From positions 940,001-1,004,000 of the forward strand of contig WPIO01000087.1 of the NCBI GenBank assembly GCA_009760855.2: DNA of 64,000 nt. The letters run 5' to 3'. The translations under genes and the position numbers were made by a program. Under the pieces are notes generated by a model. That model had not been told where the DNA came from. It ran no database searches and saw only the letters and a list, made by a program, of their open reading frames with translations. This DNA is from Cristatella mucedo (taxonomy: Eukaryota > Bryozoa > Phylactolaemata > Cristatellidae). Below are positions 12,631 to 24,643 of the stretch, piece by piece (the stretch's first letter is position 1; each line of letters opens with the position of its first letter).

Positions 12631-12700
12631 GATGCAAATGTAAAGTGCCTAGAAAGTGATTGAATTCCGTAAGGCCGCTGTAAAATATATTATTGTTAAG
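12631..12700 (+). mobile_element. L2-A 3' end relic
   Basis: Only the terminal stem-loop is left: GCAAATGTAAAGTGCCTAGA, AGTGATTGAATTC and GGCCGCTGTAAAAT, followed by AT-rich sequence where the tail would be. Confidence 0.6.
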
Positions 12701-13045
12701 ATTATTAAGAGTTGAGAGCAATATTTGATATTTAGTAGGTATTAATAATATAATAATAGGCCACGGAGAATCTGGCACTTATATTAGGGAGACCTAAAAC
12801 TTCCCTCTTATATTCCACGATATTCATAAGATAATATTAAACTGCACCTACTCAACTAATTCGTTTGAGGAACCAGGAATGCATTTAGGTCCAGTAATTT
12901 TGGGCATGAATAATCTTTGAGTAATCGCTAACAATTAAATTCTTCGCTGAAAATGATATAGATGGAAGCCGAATTCAAGAACCCCCGCGTCCATATGTGC
13001 CATGTAACGCTTCCTTCTTTTTGTCCGGCCTTTCAGTGAGTAGCG

Positions 13046-13123
13046 AGCTACCTTTGGCGAGCACAGTAAAGAGCTACCTTCGGTGACCACAGTAAACAGC
13101 TACTTTCGGCGACCACAGTACAT
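13046..13123. repeat. 26-bp tandem repeat, 3 copies
   Basis: Three head-to-tail units begin at 13046, 13072 and 13098, each starting AGCTAC and ending CACAGTA with a few base changes between units. Confidence 0.85.
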
Positions 13124-13949
13124 TGCAGATTCATCAGATGGTCTATACTTGAATTAACCAAAACTCTTTGATAATCCACAGAGCTAGAGGCAACCACGTG
13201 AGTTGTAAATTAATTGAAATAACACAAAGCCAAGCAATTGCAATTTTATTTTTCGGCCCGCACGCTCTTAGTCATCTCTCTGTCATCCTAAATCAATTTT
13301 ACTTTTACTTAGCAACCCGGTTGCCATTCACTGGCGACTCTGAACAATAAACTATCTTGCATACCTACCTGCATACATTGAGTAAAGCTGAAATCCAGTT
13401 TATGCGGAGCGTAGATGATCTAAGAAACTACTACTAGTGCCTAGATACCTTTAAATATAGTTGGTAGTGCTGGTATGCTACACACGGGTATGGAAATATT
13501 GGAAGAAGCTAGCTCGCATAAAAAAACGATTCACGACAGTGGAGGGCCTCAACGAGACTTGTCTCTCATTAGGAGCCAAAGAATGTAACCTATCTTGTCG
13601 GTATAACCTAAAAGCACCCTCTTTTTAGTTGCGTCGAGAGGCAACTGCCGCGCTCTATCTATTTAGCATTTTAATGATTTGTCGTTTAAAAAAGTGATGA
13701 AGACGCAACCTCAATGCTTAGGATTGTTAGTAAGCGACTGGTATAAGTGAAATCTGCTATTACCATTGCGATTTTATCAGAGTGGATAGTGCACGTAACG
13801 CCACGGTACCTCACATTTCTTACCTCCTGCCTCTTTTTTGTAATATCCCATATCCCCATTTACGTACATCTTATTCAATGCCCAAATCGTGTTTATCCTC
13901 ACATGTGCTTAAGAAATTATCATTAATAACAGGCATAGCAATAATGTGT
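13124..13949. other. No gene recognised
   Basis: AT-rich, with no supportable exon or repeat. Confidence 0.5.
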
Positions 13950-14632
13950 GAGTATAGAAGGGGTGTGACGTGGCAACTGCGATGCTCACGACAAACAAGC
14001 CTAGCTTTACAGTTTTGCACCCACTGCAAGCGCCTGATTGAGCATCCCGGTAGGCCAGCCAGCAGTGAGTTACTGAAGTCAAGACGGGATGTTATAAATG
14101 CATGGACCAACTTAGATGTTGTACGCTTATCTAAACAAGCTCGAATTCGCTTATCAAAACAAGCTCGAGTTGTAGCAATGTTATGTATCTGAAAGTAGGC
14201 AGACTTGAATGTGGAGCTGATGTGGTCGTCTAACGAAAGTTCACTCTGGAACATGACACCTAGATTGCGTGCAGATTCAAGAGAAGATATGCTGGCAGAG
14301 CTGATTTCAAGCTTTAGACTTTTCAATATCTGAATCACACTTGGTTTGCCTATAAATAGTACATTAATTTTATCATCATTTAATTTAAGAAAATGTGCTC
14401 TCATCCATGTGCTGATGTCATCAATGCATGCAGCAAGTGAGTTGAAAGAATTTTAGGTGCTCGAAGGCTGGGAGGGATCAAAGCAAAGGTACAACTGAGT
14501 GCCATCTGCATAGAAGTGAAAGCCTAAACTGTGCATGGCAATCACATTGGCAAGAGGGAGAGATAAACCGTGAAAAGAACCGAACCGAACCTAGATGGGA
14601 ACCCTGAGGTACCCCACATCGCAGCACTAAGA
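13950..14632 (-). mobile_element. L2-A LINE, inverted 5' segment of a rearranged copy
   Basis: The minus-strand frame within 13871-14404 gives the post-RT region (LKLNDDKINVLFIGKPS, ARNLGVMFQSELSLDDHISS, TSRLDFSNSLLAGLPGC). Further right come the remains of the YADD and GVPQGS regions. A 24-bp tandem duplication near 14123-14170 duplicates the RACLDKR-type segment. At 14633 the element flips and continues with its 3' UTR on the plus strand. The pair has the layout expected of twin priming during target-primed reverse transcription. Confidence 0.8.
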
Positions 14633-14876
14633 GGGTCCTTGTGACTCGTGTATATGATTATTTGAGCTAGCACTGTGCATGCTGCCAGTAACCTACTTGC
14701 ATGCTGACCATGTGCATTTCACAGCTAAACATGCTTATCTTTTTGTGTATTGAGCGCAGCACCACTAACCATTCAGTCTTACTTCATGTGCAGTAAATGT
14801 AAAGCACCTAGAAAGAGATTGAGTTCTGAGGGTGCTTTAGGTAATGTCTTGGCATTACCATTATATTTTATTGGCA
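14633..14876 (+). mobile_element. L2-A LINE, forward 3' segment of the same copy
   Basis: It begins GGGTCCTTGTGACTCG, the 3' UTR block, and runs through CTGCCAGTAACC and GCTGACCATGTGCA to the terminal stem-loop near 14800-14840. It abuts the inverted RT segment directly. A TA/TG microsatellite follows. Confidence 0.8.
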
Positions 14877-15156
<280 letters not shown>

Positions 15157-16204
15157 CATATTCTCTCGATTACCTTATGGTACCCAGCCTTGTACAGTTA
15201 AGCGTCGAATAGCTAAACTAAATTACTGATGATTGCAATCAGGACAACTCTGTACGTCTAAAAAACCTTGCGGCATTTAACCATTTTAGTGTGTTTCCCG
15301 AGCAAATCGTATGCTGATTTCCCTTTATCCTACTGATTGGTGCAGCCCTATTGGTGCTGGCGCTGCATAAGCTACTGCTAGTGCTGACACAGCCGTTCCC
15401 TCTGCCGTCGACGTAGCCTGCACGTAGGCTGCATTTCGTCAGGCCAGTATTAGTGACAGCTGCTGCCTCGGCAGCTGCTGTCACTGCTACTGGCCTGAAG
15501 CTGGTGCTGCCGACACAGTTCTCGATCAAGCCACTACTGTGGCTGGCCCTTACTGATTGGCTACTCCTCGCAGCCGAATCAAGTTGCATGATCGAATCTC
15601 TGCAATGGGTTGTCATGGTCCAAAAAAGAAAGCCAATAACAAATGCCCTTCTGGGAAGAAGCTCAGCACCCGGGACTGCCGAACAGAATGTGCCCCACTC
15701 GTATTTCGTGGCCAGCATTGTTTACTGCTCTACCCACGCATGACGAAGGATTGGCATGCCGTATATTTTCCTTTAATTTGGGAGTTGCTGCAAGATGTAC
15801 CCTACATGACTCCCGTGATGACTGGCGGCTCCGCTGACCAGCCATCGAGCTCAAAAAGTAGCCATCAATTGCAAATATTTTTCGATCTCTTAAGCTCCTT
15901 AACTCTACCATTTTGTAAGATGGCTCACCCTGCCCTGCCGCCAGCCTAAACGCTTATTTTAATCCACAGCTGCTCAAAATTTACATTATATTACGGCCAT
16001 CCAACTTGGCTCAGAGATTGTTCGCTCAGCTTCTTGGGAGCGGAACCAGTAGCTGTAGCGAGCAATTTTATGCGTTTGACGGCTGCATGCGAAAGGAAAC
16101 ATATGCTAGAGATACGAACCACTCACAAACAAAAACTCTAAATTAACTTTCTGGTCACTTCAAATGCTTTAACCAAAATGCCTATTCAGCCTCGTCTCTC
16201 CATA
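15157..16204. other. No gene recognised; contains a palindrome
   Basis: Several overlapping open frames on both strands (15239-15718 minus; 15453-15743, 15557-15949 plus) show no recognisable domain and mask each other. The only structure I can support is the palindrome at 15439-15498. Confidence 0.4.
15439..15498. repeat. 60-bp near-perfect palindrome
   Basis: Two 29-base arms (15439-15467 and 15470-15498) are separated by two bases (TC). The arms differ at three positions. The outer part is TCAGGCCAGTA and the inner part is GTGACAGC followed by GCTGCC-type bases. It could extrude as a cruciform or fold as an RNA hairpin with almost no loop. Confidence 0.9.
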
Positions 16205-16355
16205 ATAGCTGAGTTAACAGACTCTTATTTCATAGCCGCAGAAGAGCCTTAGAGGATATCCGGCCGCTTGGAGGGGTAACAAATGATCGTCGACTGCATA
16301 AACCCACGACCTCGGGGTTGAGGTCGTAAAGAGCGACCATATTACGTACAACGCC
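16205..16355 (-). mobile_element. SINE-1 copy, degraded
   Basis: On the plus strand it reads TAGCTGAGTTAACAG, CGCAGAAGAGCC, then ACCCACGACCTCGGGGTTGA and GGTCGTAAAGAGCGACC. This is the inverted SINE-1 order. The tRNA-like head is weak. Confidence 0.6.
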
Positions 16356-17724
16356 AACGCTTCTCACTCATGTCTGCTGTCGCCGAGTCGGCAACTCAAC
16401 GACTAAACATAGAATCGTCACTCACTAAAAATTGAAATTTTTCAACTATCAATTGTTTAGCTGCTGCAAAGTCTGGAACTTATTTCCGAATATTGACTGT
16501 TCGTGAGATAGTGTTTCCGCCTTCTTCGTTAGACAACTTTCAAAAATCCACTCTCCCTTAAGCTATCTCCGAATAATGCTTGTGTTGATTCGGAACCTGC
16601 GGCCTCCCGTAAGATATATTTTCCGAGGTTTCTTTATCCCGAGTGGCTGCAAAATTGCGCCTAGTAAATAGAGTCCATCTCTTTAAGACCTAATACCATT
16701 CAGTCTCTGATTATTGCTGCCAGACGAACTAGACACAACTCAGGGTTTTAGTTGTTCTGAGAATAAGTAAGTTGCACCAAATCCTTTTGAAATCTGCTGT
16801 CCATCCGCGCTAATTCCAACTCTCTTGAAATCTGATTCAGACGTCCTAGTAGTCTATCGAACAGTCTTACTTTTTCTTGTTTCATCAACGATTAATAAAG
16901 CTAGTGTTTTGTAGCAGCTTTGAGGCGACGTTAGGATGATTGAATTTTCAGGAAACTTGAGGTGGAATTCAAGTGAAATCTCTTAACTAAAAAACCTCTC
17001 CTCCATAGGATCCACGATTTCCTAAGTTGCTACAAGAATAGCAATTATATTGCCCTCTCTCTGCTTGATCTGTTACATTCGCTATACATTATTGATAGTG
17101 ACATCCTACTTGAACTAATGAGAACAATGATAAGTCCGCAATACGATGCACTGGTGTGGTTCCAGTCTTACTAGTCCGACCATATTCAATCATGGTCATT
17201 ATAATATGTGGTGGTCACATCTCATCGAGCGAACCAGTCACCTGCGGTTAAACAAGATTCAGTTATTATTCCTTTGCTTTTCTCCATTTATACTGCGACA
17301 CTTGGAAACGTTATTCGGGCCTTTGGAGCTATCACTTCCATGCTGGCAACACGCATCACTATTTCTTTTTAAAAAACTGCATGACTGATAGACAGATAGC
17401 TTGTCATAATGATAGCCAGCCATTTAATTTGGCCTATTTCCTTTCCAATTTCAACTAAACGATGATAAAAATAACTTCCTCTGCAAAAGGCATCCCGAGA
17501 GTGCGGCTGGACCAGCATACTTTGATCTTAATATCGGTGATGTTTTTGTGCGACCAGCTTCTTGTGCCTAGAACTTAGATATTTTCTTTACTACATATTT
17601 ATATATTTACATGTTTCCCTTTCTAAAGCTCATTAAGAAGGCTGCCTCCACAGCTAGCCTGCACATCCGATCTCTTTAAAAGATAGGTGCATTGACGGAG
17701 CCAAGGGACGCAGTGGGCATTTCA
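16356..17724. other. No gene recognised
   Basis: AT-rich with scattered short frames. There is a faint, unprovable resemblance around 17040-17110 to an RT-like stretch on the plus strand, too degraded to call. No other signal. Confidence 0.45.
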
Positions 17725-17896
17725 GGCCGTAATATTCCCTGAGGTAAATTGCTCCCTCGTCAGGACCAAAGTCACGGGTTCAAATTCTGCTCAGCAAGTG
17801 ACCCTGTATTGCCAACTCCAAGCTGTGCTGATAGCCGTTAAGGCATTTTCGCCCCACTAAATGAACGAGGCTGTTAAGTTGTTAAGTCAGCTAATT
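17725..17896 (+). mobile_element. SINE-1 copy
   Basis: The B-box is ACGGGTTCAAATTC (one change from consensus). It is followed by GTGACCCTGTATTGCC, GCTGATAGCCGTTAAGGC and AGGCTGTTAAG...GTCAGCTAAT. The tail has expanded into the TA repeat next to it. Confidence 0.75.
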
Positions 17897-17955
17897 ATAT
17901 ATATATATATATGCTTATATACATATATATATATGCATATATACATATACATATA

Positions 17956-17992
<37 letters not shown>

Positions 17993-18026
17993 GTATATAT
18001 ATATATAGATATATATATATATATAC
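17897..18026. repeat. (TA)n microsatellite
   Basis: A 130-bp TA-rich repeat with TGCATA and TACATA interruptions, growing out of the SINE-1 3' tail. Confidence 0.95.
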
Positions 18027-18451
18027 ATTCATACATACGTTTACCGCCCTTCGGCTGGGCTGAGATTGCAGCCATTTCCTTTTCGGACAACCGCACGAGG
18101 AAATTATGCCTTCGCTCCACTCGATGAGAAATCTCCAAGTTCGCTGCAAAGGAGATGAAAAAAATTGCTAATTTAGCCCAAAATACTTTTTGTTCTCGCA
18201 CCCCAAGATTAAAATCCTGGCTTGGCCACTGGTAAGTAAAATTCTATTACGGTTGCTTTCTACGATTATAAATAGCTCCTCGGTTCTGTTTAGACTCAAA
18301 TAACACCATTTCACTTTGGTTCAGCTATCAAAAAAGCACTTAGCCTCTGCAGTTGGTTAAGTATTTAGCAACAAGGCTATTTAACAAATCTTGGGGGCTT
18401 AACCACGAGGCCCCTTCACTGAAGTAGCTGCAATCGCTTCCGGTCAATCAA
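18027..18451. other. No gene recognised
   Basis: No supportable gene. The frames crossing the TA repeat are artefacts. Confidence 0.5.
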
Positions 18452-18905
18452 CGATGCAGAGTAAAATCCTTACACCGAAACTTAAGTCACACCATTGCAC
18501 TTCTTTTTTGTATGTGACTGACCTGTTACTCAAGTTCCAGCCTCTTCGTGCAGTCAGGTCATCAATGGGCAATAAATTAGCTGTGCCAGCATATGCCTCA
18601 AAGACCATTGGAATCAGAAGCCTTGTGCTCTGCACTCCCTAGACTGCATAACTCTCCTTCATAATCCGTGATCCACGAAAGACCTTACCTGTTGTGGACC
18701 GTGGCACATTCTTTTCAGACAACCCGAGCTTCTAATTTTATGCTACTCACTACCTTGACGGTGAGATTGAGTAATCTGAACTTCTCAATTGTGTCGTCGT
18801 TTTTGTGAGAATAAGCCTGTTGCCTACAATATGCTCACAGTAAGTCGATTATGCTTTGATTGAGCTATAGAAATCTCCCCTGCGTATCACCCACTTAGTC
18901 ACTTT
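18452..18905 (+). mobile_element. L2-B LINE 3' relic
   Basis: Aligns block by block with the L2-B end at 26.97-27.41 kb: GATGCAGAGTAAAATCCTTA, AGTTCCAGCCTCTTCG, GGGCAATAAATTAGCTGTGCC, TATGCTACTCACTACCTTGA and CCCCTGCGTATCACCCAC. It is much more diverged than the other L2-B copies, so it is an older insertion. Confidence 0.7.
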
Positions 18906-18919
18906 AGCCTTGCAATGAT

Positions 18920-19330
18920 AATAGCACTAATATTGCACTTGGTAAAGCCCCCTCAGAGAAGTCAATCTCTTTCTAGGCGCTTTACATTTGCTGCAAAGGG
19001 AAACGCGAGTGAATAGTGAGTAATATCATGCTTGATAAATAACATGAATGACATGGTTAGGGGTGACATGCACAGGGTCAGCATGGAAGTGTGGTTAGTG
19101 GCAATATGCACAATGTCAGCATGCATTAGCACATGAAGAACGAATCTCAAGGACCCACTAAAGGCTGTCCTAAATGGGTGCGTTTTTAAGTTCTTTTTAA
19201 ATGTGGTCAAGTCAGGGGAGGTTCTCACGCAAGTCGGGAGGGAGTTCCAGGCTTTGGGAGCATACGAACTAAATGCACGGTCACCAAAGGATTTGAGCTT
19301 AGTACGATTTATTTCAGTTAGTTGCAGAAA
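18920..19330 (-). mobile_element. L2-A LINE 3' fragment
   Basis: Inverted tail and stem-loop (AAAGCCCCCTCAGAGAAGTC ... TAGGCGCTTTACATTTGC), then a 3' UTR with AGGGGTGACATGCACAGGGT, GGACCCACTAAAGG and GGGAGGGAGTTCCAGGCTTT. It is truncated past the end of the ORF. Well preserved. Confidence 0.85.
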
Positions 19331-20299
19331 GAGATGCTATACAAAGAATTGATGAAAATAGCGGAATTTAATGCCGGAAGATCAGAAGCGTGGCCAGATG
19401 GTAATAATTAAAATGGCTTGGATAATTATAGTTACCCTAAGAACTGTATAAGTCCTTAAGAGAAAGAAATGCATGTTTAGGCCACTTACAGGAAATGATG
19501 CGTTTTAGTCGGTCACCGATCAGAGTTACAATATAAGTGCACAAAGTACGATTCGCGGAACGGAAGAAGCCACGTGATGAACATGCAAATCATAGCTTCA
19601 TTTTTAACGTCACCAAGTCACTCGGCGGCGTGACTTCCGTCAACACTGACCAACATAATTTTTTAATGTACTAGCTGTGGGCTTGCTTTTTTTAAATAGT
19701 AGATATCTCTCATAGCCCGTGCTTTTGGGGATACCAGATATCAAGTCGGAGCATTTTTGCAAGTTGCAAGCATGCAAGTTGCCAAAAGAACTTGCACCTT
19801 CCAATGCCTAGATGCCCATCACATGATAGTGCCTCAGTCCATTGTATGCCTGCAGCAGCAATATCGCAGCGAGGCGTGGTGGACCTCTCTAAGTCTCAAT
19901 CTCTTGACTAACCTTAAAGCTCTTTTCATCGATGAAACGTTCTGGTCAGATGCACTCGGGCTCCGGGCCGCTGTAGCTCTTTTTTTAGAGGCGCTTCCAT
20001 GAAAGTCTTAGCGTATGCACCCCACCGCTCGGGCTACGTTTACTTAGACGCAATATGTGCAAACAGATTCAAGCTGCTCATACGAGCATCCCGCGATTCT
20101 CCCGGCGGAAGCTTCAATCAATTTCTTTTGGTAGAAAATATCCAGCCAGTTCTTCAAGACTTGGTGTTGACGCTTTCTATTGGTAATGCCGGAGATATGA
20201 GTATTGATATAGATAACTTCTGTCCGCGACTGAGCACGCTGGCAAGTCCGTTTTCATCCGCCATTTTGCTGTTATACATCGAAGACTTTATTTTCTCCG
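19331..20299. other. No gene recognised
   Basis: Two adjoining plus-strand frames (19757-20002 and 19999-20406) show no known domain. The second runs into an L2-A tail, so neither is supported as a gene. Confidence 0.35.
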
Positions 20300-20410
20300 A
20301 ATTAATAATAGTTATTTGTTTGATAGACCATCCTCAGAGAAATCAATATCTTTTTCAGCGTTTTACATTTGCTGTAAAGGAAGTCAGATCAAATGGTCAG
20401 TGGTAGCACG
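20300..20410 (-). mobile_element. L2-A 3' tail relic
   Basis: ATCCTCAGAGAAATCAATAT, TTCAGCGTTTTACATTTGCT and AAATGGTCAGTGGTAGCA are the inverted terminal stem-loop and adjacent UTR. Confidence 0.7.
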
Positions 20411-21011
20411 ATCAATGAAGACAAACATAGAATTGTAGCCTCTGCGTTACAGGGGTCAGGGGCTATTTCCCGCCAAGCCCCGCCATACTCTGATACTCTG
20501 GCCCCGCCGCCGCTCGCCATGCCACTGAGCTAGGCAAGACGATCGGCAGTCATGTTAGATCTCTTTATAATATCGCATGCGCCAGCAACAACAGGGGAAC
20601 AAAACAATTCTACAGGGGAAGGCCTTATACAAAGTGCACTAAAGGGCTCAAGGTGACGCAGCAAGCGCGAACAAACGTGTTTGTTGGTCAGTCTACTTCC
20701 AAAGTCCCGTCGTTGTACCGACTTCAAATCTAATTGTACGAGCGTGCTGTCCAGCTTCACTCGGGCTTTGGGCACTCATTGCCTTGCGTGCGTGGCCACA
20801 TCGGCAAAGCACGCCTGCATCCAGGTGCATAACTCGGTGAGACCGAAAGCCTCCAACACCACGACTTACTCGGCCAACTTCTCCTACCCAAGAGCTCTGG
20901 TTACCCCTCGTCACCGTACATGCCATAGGTCAAACCCCGGCCTAGTCGGTGATCCTTACAAAATTACAGCCGTCCTGTCCCAGCTAACAGAACGTAGCCT
21001 GGGTACAAAAT
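20411..21011. other. No gene recognised
   Basis: Short frames on both strands (20681-21055 plus, 20530-20775 minus) lack any recognisable domain. Confidence 0.4.
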
Positions 21012-21345
21012 CATCAGGGGTGACATGCACACGGTCAGCATGCAACTGTGGTTAGTCGCAGCATGGTGTGTCAGACGCATATGCATTTAAAGGGGGAATC
21101 AAATAGATCCATTAAAAACTGTATAAATAGATATTTGTTAGTAATTATTTAATGCTGTTGAGTAAATTGATGTCACGACGCAAGTCCGAAGTGAGTGCGA
21201 TGTTTTGGGAGAATGCGAACTAAAGGCAAGGTTCTCCAAAGGATTTGAGGTATGTACGAGTTATTAGTAAACCATTAGATTCCGAAAAGCGAGCTGTACG
21301 AAGCTTGTCACGGAGGGCGAGTAGATCATTAACATACCCGCGTGA
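21012..21345 (-). mobile_element. L2-A LINE 3' fragment
   Basis: Inverted UTR blocks: AGGGGTGACATGCACACGGT, GTGGTTAGTCGCAGCATG, TCTCCAAAGGATTTGAGGTA, GATTCCGAAAAGCGAG. The terminal stem-loop is missing, and the inner part is shortened. Confidence 0.75.
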
Positions 21346-22127
21346 GCTTGATGTTGTGTTGAGACCTTTGCAAAGCGAAATTTCCACAGTTGCGATTGAG
21401 TTATCGATGCGACCATTTCTTCGCTCAGTTTTCGACATTACTGCTGGTCATGCTGCAGCTCAAGCTTGTTCATTCGCTGACGCCAATTGAGGCAGTCTTT
21501 TGCTGCACTCGTGGCCCAAAAAATTCTGTTTCTTTGATGACAGACCGTCAGACCTTTAAGCCTAAGCCAACCTGAGTGCCGACGTATTCAATGAGATTGA
21601 CCAGTTCGCATGTATTTAGTCGTATACGATAGTTGTGTTCGCTCATCGGTCAGAATGACCATTTGTGGCACAGGTCTTGCTTCCGACGTTGATCACCGAT
21701 CGTAACCATTTATGAGAGCGTTGCTTCGTACTTCTGTTGGATTGAGCTATGTCCTCTCCTCATGGCATTGAACACTTCATTAATGCAGCTTAAATTTTAG
21801 GTTATTAACCATTCTATTTGGGTCTCTGCCCTCTCCGCAGTCTTCAATCGGGCTCATGAAATCTCGGGATTTGCGAAATCGCGGCAAGTGTAAGGTTTGA
21901 TCCTAAGAATGAATAAACTTATCTGAAACTAAAATTAAAAAGAGTCGACTGCCTTCCGTAGAGTGGTGGGAGGGCTGCGTCCACTTTCAGCGCCTCTCAG
22001 CACGTTTTAATAAATGCCTTTGGTAAGACCAAACCTCAACATTTTGGCTAACGTCGAGTATATTACCGCTGAATAAAGACCTTTCAACTTTATATAATCT
22101 GCATTTGGCTCAGCTGACTTTGCTTGT
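21346..22127. other. No gene recognised
   Basis: No gene call. Two AATAAA motifs (around 22009 and 22072) are present without an assignable transcript. Confidence 0.4.
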
Positions 22128-22591
22128 CTCCATTTATCTAGTTTATTTATCTAGTTTATTTATCTAATTTATTTATCTATTCATTTATCTACTTATCCAT
22201 TTATCTAGTTTATTTATCTAATTTATTTATCTATTCATTTATCTACTTATCCATTTATCTAGTTTATTTATCTAATTTATTTATCTATTCATTTATCTAC
22301 TTATCCATTTATCTAGTTTATTTATCTAATTTTATTTATCTATTCATTTATCTACTTATCCATTTATCTAGTTTATTTATCTAATTTATTTATCTATTCA
22401 TTTATCTACTTATCCATTTATCTAGTTTATTTATCTAATTTATTTATCTATTCATTTATCTACTTATCCATTTATCTAGTTTATTTATCTAATTTATTTA
22501 TCTATTCATTTATCTACTTATCCATTTATCTAGTTTATTTATCTAATTTATTTATCTATTCATTTATCTACTTATCCATTTATCATTTATC
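22128..22591. repeat. 54-bp tandem array, about 8 units
   Basis: TAGTTTATTT recurs at 22152, 22206, 22260, 22314, 22369, 22423, 22477 and 22531, giving a 54-bp period with one 55-bp unit. Each unit is itself built of 8-9 bp TTTATCTA-like pieces, so this is a higher-order repeat. The units are almost identical. Confidence 0.95.
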
Positions 22592-23091
22592 TAGGTTCCT
22601 GGTCTGGACTACCCTGGCAGCCTACCCGTGTGAACCGGACTAGAACCGCCGCACCGAAGTGGACGAGCGTCTACCCAATCTCTTCGGTATTCGAGATGAA
22701 TAATAAGTGCATCCATCCAAAAAGCTGGCATGCTAATATGCTCTCCGGGTCTAGCTTAGCCAAATAATGTGTTGTGTCAGTACCTTATGGTTTTCGCGAG
22801 CAAATTAACGTGGAGCATAAGCTACCTACAGCATGGTGGTTGGAATCGCACAAAAGCGCCAGTTGGCTGCTCATCTGGGGGTGGAGAGCGGACTTTACTC
22901 TTACTGTCCCAACAGTTGCCTTAGGTGGAGCGAGAAAGTACCCAGCAGTCCCTATCCAAAGCCTTACCTGGGTCGAGCGCCCCGCGAGCTTTGACGTCTC
23001 ACCAGCTACCCCGTCTGATTTCAGTGCTCTCTCCGCAACCGAGTGGGGCCCGCATCGAAGAACTGAGTGCAGAGCTGATAATATTGGTTTG
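22592..23091. other. No gene recognised
   Basis: Opposed frames at 22774-23109 (+) and 22785-23171 (-) show no domain. Confidence 0.4.
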
Positions 23092-23846
23092 CTAAGAATG
23101 TTTAGATAGGGATACCACGTTGAAGTTGGTCCGTGAATTCGTGACATCCCGTCTCGACTTCTGCAACTCACTGCTTACTGGCCTACCAGCATGTGCGATC
23201 AGGCGATTGCAGCTGGTGCAAAACTCCAAAGCGAGGCTTGTCTGTCGTGAGCGTCGCAGTTGCCACATTACTCCACTTCTCGCCGACCTGCACTGGCTAC
23301 TGGTCAAGCAACGGATTGACTTCAAGGTTTTGTAGCTCACTTTAGGTCACTTCATTCTTTGGCTCCAGCCTATCTCTCGGATCTACTCCCCCACCAGAGC
23401 AAGCATCGTACCACCCGCTTTTCGGAATCCAACAGTTTACCAATAACTCCTACAAACCTCAAATCCTTAGGAGACCGTGCATTTATTGTGTATGCACCCA
23501 AAGCTTGGAAATCCCTCCCGACTTAGGTCAGAACATTCCCTGACTTGACCACATTTAAAAAGAACTTAAAAACACTCCTAATTAGGACAGAATTTAGTGG
23601 GGCTCCGTAATTCGTCCTTCATGTGCATGTGGGTGCTGGCACTGTGCATGCTGCCACTAACCACATTTGCTTTCTAACCCTGTGCATGTCACCCCTAACC
23701 CTGTTATTCATGTTGTTTATCAAGCATAATATTACTCACAATTCAATGCATTTCCCCTTGCAGCAAATTTAAAGCTCCTAGAAAGAGATTGAGTTCTCTG
23801 AGGGTGCTTTATCAAGTGCATTATTACTATTATTATTATTATTAAG
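23092..23846 (+). mobile_element. L2-A LINE 3' copy, young, with (ATT)n tail
   Basis: It carries the post-RT coding end (TSRLDFCNSLLTGLPACAI in the frame at 23120-23335), then the UTR, terminal stem-loop and an (ATT)n tail at 23821-23846. The protein segment is almost identical to that of the copy at 60.1-60.5 kb, which suggests a recent common source. It is 5'-truncated and no longer able to code for a full protein. Confidence 0.85.
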
Positions 23847-23984
23847 GTATTAATAACTTCCTAGTGGAGTACGTTTCGTCTGCCTGTTGCATTTTAACCT
23901 AACGACCTATTTTGCAATAGCCTCAATCGGCGTTTTAAGCTAACTTCTTTTTTTGGCAATGATCTTGAGCTAGTCGCTTTTTGA

Positions 23985-24133
23985 GAATATATAATTCATT
24001 TGTATAGCGCCCCAAGAGAACCTAATCTCTATTCAGACGCTTCACATATGCCTCAGGGCTCGAGCCCATGACCTCAGCCAGACCTTGGTCGGGGGGGGGG
24101 CGAGCACTTTGACCGCTGGACCAAATCAGCTCG
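23985..24133 (-). mobile_element. SINE-2 copy
   Basis: On the plus strand: TTGTATAGCGCCCCAAGAGA, TCAGACGCTTCACATATGCC, GGGCTCGAGCCCATGACC, CAGCCAGACCTTGGTCGG (then a G-run), and GACCGCTGGACCAAATC. The inverted B-box and A-box are both visible. The stem-loop tail is complete. Confidence 0.8.
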
Positions 24134-24643
24134 GCGAAACGCTTGCTTGGGCTTCTTCAGGCTTCTCGCCGCCTCCCGTCCGTGTATTTACAAACCACTC
24201 AGTGGGCAGCTTCCTATGCCGGTCAGAACTAGGCCGAAAACACAGTGCTTGTAACTGAGCTAGTCTCAGCCAACGTGTAACGCATACCGACGACGTCTGA
24301 AAATCTTGTATCGCAGCTAGGTGCTTGTAGGAACTGCATCAATGCAAGGAGAATGATGAGCTTTTGGTACCAGAAACTCGGAAGTGATGAAGAGTGCTCG
24401 AACATTAAAATATCAAGTCCGTTTCTATAACACAGACAGCGTCTATGACGTGCAATAACGGTTCTGTGGCCTGAAGCTTAAATCGGCTCCAATTCCAGAG
24501 TCGAGTTTGGAATCCCAACTGCTCCCTATCTCAGAGCGCCAGCTATTTATAGGGCTTTGGTGATCAACTATCGTATAATCGCATAATCGCAAATAATAAT
24601 TATCCGCCATAATCTAGCTTTTTTTCTGGCTTCGCACTGTCAG
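24134..24643. other. Upstream flank / intron of the GPCR exon
   Basis: No exon could be placed here. The last bases are a pyrimidine tract (CTTTTTTTCTGGC) ending in CACTGTCAG at 24643, a good splice acceptor for the receptor exon that follows. Confidence 0.45.

Noticed and set aside
22128-22591. Regularly spaced repeats resembling a CRISPR array
   Set aside because: A 54-bp continuous tandem with no spacers, in a eukaryotic context.
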